From Fomes fomentarius (lineage: Eukaryota; Basidiomycota; Agaricomycetes; Polyporales; Polyporaceae): a stretch of DNA of 64,000 nucleotides. Below are positions 60,743-64,000 of the stretch, in pieces. The stretch lies in NCBI GenBank assembly GCA_022606135.1, contig JABYQN010000012.1, forward strand, positions 1,302,001 through 1,366,000, given 5' to 3'. Every line of letters starts with the position of its first letter. The stretch's first letter is position 1. Position numbers and translations under genes: made by a program. The notes under the pieces were generated by a model. The model was not told the origin of the DNA, searched no databases, and saw nothing but the letters and a program-made list of their open reading frames with translations.

Positions 60743-62514
60743 ATGCTCGAAGACGACACCGGGGACGAGACGATATCCAAGACACACGACGAAAGCGACA
60801 GCGAGGAAGAGAGCGATGTACAACCGATCGTCAAGGTCGACATCGACTCATCCAAGCTCACCCCACTCTCCCCAGAAGTTATCTCAAAACAGGTCAGCCC
60901 AGATATTCCTCAGTTGTTTTAGTCCGTGCTGACCTTGTACTAGGCCACTACTACTCTGGGTATGTTTGTATGCTGATGTGGTCGCTGAGGGATACTCTTC
61001 GGGCAGGAACTATCGGGCATGTCGCTCATGGTAAATCTACCGTAGTAAAGGCAATCTCAGGGGTCATGACCGTTCGTTCAAGAACGAGCTAGTCCGTAAC
61101 ATCACAATCAAGCCAATGCAAAGCTCCGTAGTGCTCTGATTGTCAATTCATTCCCTCTTCCTTATAGACTTGTTCCTGCTGCCGTCCTTTCTGCCCCTTC
61201 CATCCTCTCCTCAACCATAGATCTACAAGTGCGAAACCGTAGCATGCCCCCGACCGCGCTGCTATAGGTCCTACCGGTCGGACAACCCGCCTTGTGAACG
61301 TCCAGGCTGCAACTCCCGTATGAAGCTTGTCCGCGATGTCTCCTTCGTCGATTGTCCAGGTCACGACATCTTGATGCTCAATGGTGCTGCGGTCATGGAC
61401 GCCCCCCCTTCTTTTGATCGCGGGTAACGAAACGTGCCCACAACCACAGACGAGTGAACACCCGCCGCGATCGAGATCATGAAACTCGACAACATCATAA
61501 TCTTGCAAATCAAGGTTCATCTTATCAAGGAGCAAGAATTAGAGCACCATAAGAGCATCATTGCATTTGTCAAGGGTCGGTCCACTCCCTGGTGCAGCCA
61601 TGTGCATATGTGACGCGTTTTCTACAGGTACCGTGGCGGAGTCGTCACCGATCGTACCCATATCTGCCCAGCTCAAGTGCAACATCGATGCCGTAAACGA
61701 GTACATCGTCAAGTGCATTTCCATCCCCGACCGCAACTTCACGGCAGACCCCCTGCCTCGTCGTTATCCGTTCCTTCGACGTCAACAAGCCTGGTGCAGA
61801 AGTTGACGAGGTGAAAGGCCGTGTGGCTGGTGGCTCAATTTTACTGGTGTGCTTCGGCTTGGTCAGGAGATTGAGATTCGTCCGGGTAACGTCACCAAGG
61901 ATGCACAGGGTTGCAACCGGTGCAAGCCTATCTTCTCGCGAATCGTGTCCTTGCATGCGGAGAGTAACCATCTGCAGTTCGCTGTACCTGGTGGTCTCAT
62001 TGGTGTTGGGACGAGGATCGATCCGACACTCTGCCGTGCGGATCGTCTCGTGGGTCAAGTGCTGGGTGCGGTTGGCAAGCTGCCTAAGATCTTCACGGGT
62101 GAGTGTGCTCGCCAGCGTTTGCTGTCAATCCATGCTAACAAGTCCAAACGCAGAGCTTGAGATCAGCTTGTTTTTGCTTCGTCGACTACTCGGTGTGAAG
62201 ACCGAGGACAAGAAGCAGACGAAGGTGACAAAGCTCGTTAAGAACGAGCTCCTGCTCATCAACATCAGCTCGACGTCCACCGGTGGTCGTGTGCTCAGCG
62301 TGAAGGGGGATCTCGCGAGGATTCAGCTCACCTCTCCCGCGTGTACGGAAGTTGGCGAGAAGGTCACGCTATCAAAGCGTATTGAGAAGCACTGGCGGTT
62401 GGTTGGTAAGTAACGTCTCCCTGGACATCCTTGAAGTGTTGAGCGTATGACTCATCACGTCGTTTCGCAGGTTGAGGCAGTGTGCAACGCGGAACTGTGC
62501 TCGATGTGGACTAG
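60743..62514 (+). pseudogene. GCD11: Broken copy of translation initiation factor eIF2 gamma
   Basis: Similarity to eIF2 gamma, the GTPase that delivers initiator tRNA, runs along the whole length: [18 protein letters not shown] (G1), [41 protein letters not shown] (G3), [46 protein letters not shown] and [15 protein letters not shown], to a degenerate last exon. Lesions: a frameshift after VMTVR, a small deletion after it, loss of two residues in G3 (LMATML gives LMLNG), a frameshift after AVMDA, the G4 NKVD motif changed to IKVH, in-frame stops, and a frameshift after GGSIL. Introns are kept, so it is a decayed gene duplicate and not a processed copy. Exon 62160-62410 is still open. Confidence 0.85.
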
Positions 62515-62824
62515 ATGTCTCTACCTTTGAAATCTGTCGATGTACTTCACCTGCCACAAGCTGTAGCATATCATGACTCCGCGCTATGTGCGCGGCTGTA
62601 TCGATGCTTATTGGATCGTTAGCAAAGTGGACTGATGGAATGGAACTGGAGCATGTGCATATAGCATGCATTCTCGCTCTACGAAATGAGAAAGCCTCGC
62701 TTGTGACTCGAACGTTGAACGTTGAGCGGCGAAGTACTATGAGAGGAGTACAACCACATTCACAGCAACAGTTCAGACAAGATACATCGCGGTGATAAAT
62801 TTAATGATAGATACAACAGACCAA
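62515..62824. other. Intergenic between convergent genes
   Basis: Short stretch with no gene seen. Confidence 0.5.
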
Positions 62825-63876
62825 TCACCTCTGCCCTGTGAAAATCGTGCCTCCAGGGCCAGCGGCACGCGGCCCTAGTATGCTTTGCCTCGAAGTGGTA
62901 CTTATCCGAGAAGCAATCGGAGGCAGTTGTGATAGATCTCTTTCGTTGCGAGTATATCGGCGCGCATGAGAAGGAAGGTCCTCGTATGCGGGAGGGAGGA
63001 TGCCTTTGACCGACGCGCCGTTGTCACCATAGATGCTCTCTCCGTCGAGGACGTATACACTGCCGGCATCTGTCGCACAGCGGATGATCCTCAAGGTGTC
63101 TTGAGTCCCTGTTGATGGATAAGTCTCAGAGAATCATATGGTTTGAACGGGCAACCCACCTCTCTTCTCCTCGGACGGTATAGCGGGGAGAGGACGCGAC
63201 TCACGGCGAGCCCGCGCAGGAAACGGATCCGAGTCGGGGTGATCCTTGTTCAAAACACCATCAAAGCGAGATGCTGGGGGTTGGTTGATTGTAAGGAAGG
63301 AACACGCGTGTTGTCAGACTATCTATCACGCACCAGCACGCTCCTCCCGAGCTCGAGAGTCATCCCTCCGAGTTGCTGCGCGCAAGTCAGGACAGTAAAT
63401 AATGCCACAACACAGTGTGTACTCACCGCTCCCGTGTCTGCGTCTCCAATATATATACAGGATGAAGGCGATGGCCGCGCATATGATCACACCCAGTACT
63501 GCTGAGACGCCAACAAGCACCTTGTGAGTTAATCTCCCAGGGTGACTGTCGTCTGTGGTCAAGGATGTCGGTCGGGAGCTAGTGGTAGACAATGACGAAG
63601 CCAACTGAGTCAAAGAGTCGTCAGCCACGGCTTGGTAAGGAGCCGTAGCCGTAGAAGTGGTAAATGAAGTGTCGGTTGGGTCAGTCAGCAAAGGGCCGGT
63701 GCCTTGTACATCCACAATGGTTGTTTCAGGCCCACTAAAGCCTGCGTCCAATGGATTGAGAGACTGTGTAGACTCCACGTCTGCACAAGAATGTTTCATT
63801 AGTTGTTGCTAGTACTAAACCGGGATGACTTACCAGCCTTTGCGGAAACCTTCTCTGTTGCCATTGGAGGCGCCAT
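62825..63876 (-). CDS. Single-pass membrane protein with Ser/Thr-rich outer part
   Basis: Starts MAPPMATEKVSAKA and splices to DVESTQSLNPLDAG. A Thr/Ser-rich region (SFTTSTATAPYQ, SLSTTSSRPTSLTT) leads to one membrane segment, VLVGVSAVLGVIICAAIAFIL, followed by a basic stop-transfer run YIYWRRRHGS. The cytoplasmic part continues through two introns (RIIRCATDAGSVYVLDGE, GILPPAYEDLP with a PPxY motif) and ends AAGPGGTIFTGQR. The layout resembles fungal Mid2/SKG6-like surface proteins. There is no classic signal peptide, so orientation is inferred. PPAY may bind WW domains of ubiquitin ligases. Confidence 0.7.
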
Positions 63877-64000
63877 CTTGAGCTCCTTGAAGGATGAAAT
63901 ATATGTAGTTTGCGGGGAACTCGCACAAACAAGAGGATAATTAGGAAAACAAGGAACACGAAGCTCTGCGAAAGGGAAGGTGAATGTCGAGCTTCGCCCG

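Overview
This window looks like nuclear DNA of a basidiomycete fungus, most likely a mushroom-forming agaricomycete. The genes are rich in small introns of roughly 45-60 bp with GT...AG ends, the base composition is GC-rich outside the transposons, genes lie close together on both strands, and several products (CUE/Def1-like factor, DUF3669-type protein, HET-domain protein, SRAP protein) read best as basidiomycete family members. This identification is an inference from gene content; no rRNA or mitochondrial marker is present. || Layout. Bases 1 to about 10.2 kb are a stack of nested mobile elements: a chromodomain-type Ty3/gypsy pol is split by the CACTG end of a CACTA-type DNA transposon (3-bp duplication GTA), a Ty1/copia element with two 485-bp LTRs sits against that end, the 5' half of the gypsy integrase has been flipped to the opposite strand, and a tRNA-derived SINE with a perfect 13-bp target duplication is inserted in the 3' half. 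A further decayed retroelement follows. || From about 11.2 kb onward the window is mostly housekeeping genes: eEF1B, a RanBP2-type zinc-finger protein, DAHP synthase, a PIH1 protein, a two-LIM protein, eIF5A, a CFEM-like secreted protein, a TAF histone-fold protein, choline-phosphate cytidylyltransferase, a small heptad-repeat protein, an SRAP/HMCES protein, a HET-domain protein, a rhodanese plus dual-specificity phosphatase, Def1, a large orphan gene, a Laa1/HEATR5-like HEAT protein, a broken DUF3669 gene, a SnoaL-like protein, LSM7, importin beta, a broken eIF2-gamma copy and a single-pass membrane protein. || Many genes are arranged head to head with short shared upstream regions (eEF1B/zinc finger, DAHP synthase/PIH1, LIM/eIF5A, TAF/cytidylyltransferase, phosphatase/Def1, LSM7/importin beta). 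The genes do not form one pathway. Translation and its factors (eEF1B, eIF5A, eIF2-gamma copy), RNA metabolism (LSM7, zinc finger, Def1), DNA damage (SRAP, Def1) and trafficking (importin, Laa1) are represented by chance neighbours. || No CRISPR array, complete tRNA or rRNA gene was recognised. The most unusual points are the transposon stack with its rearrangement, the broken copy of an essential GTPase gene, and the large orphan gene at 45.1-49.1 kb. Exon joints were worked out by eye and are approximate unless stated.
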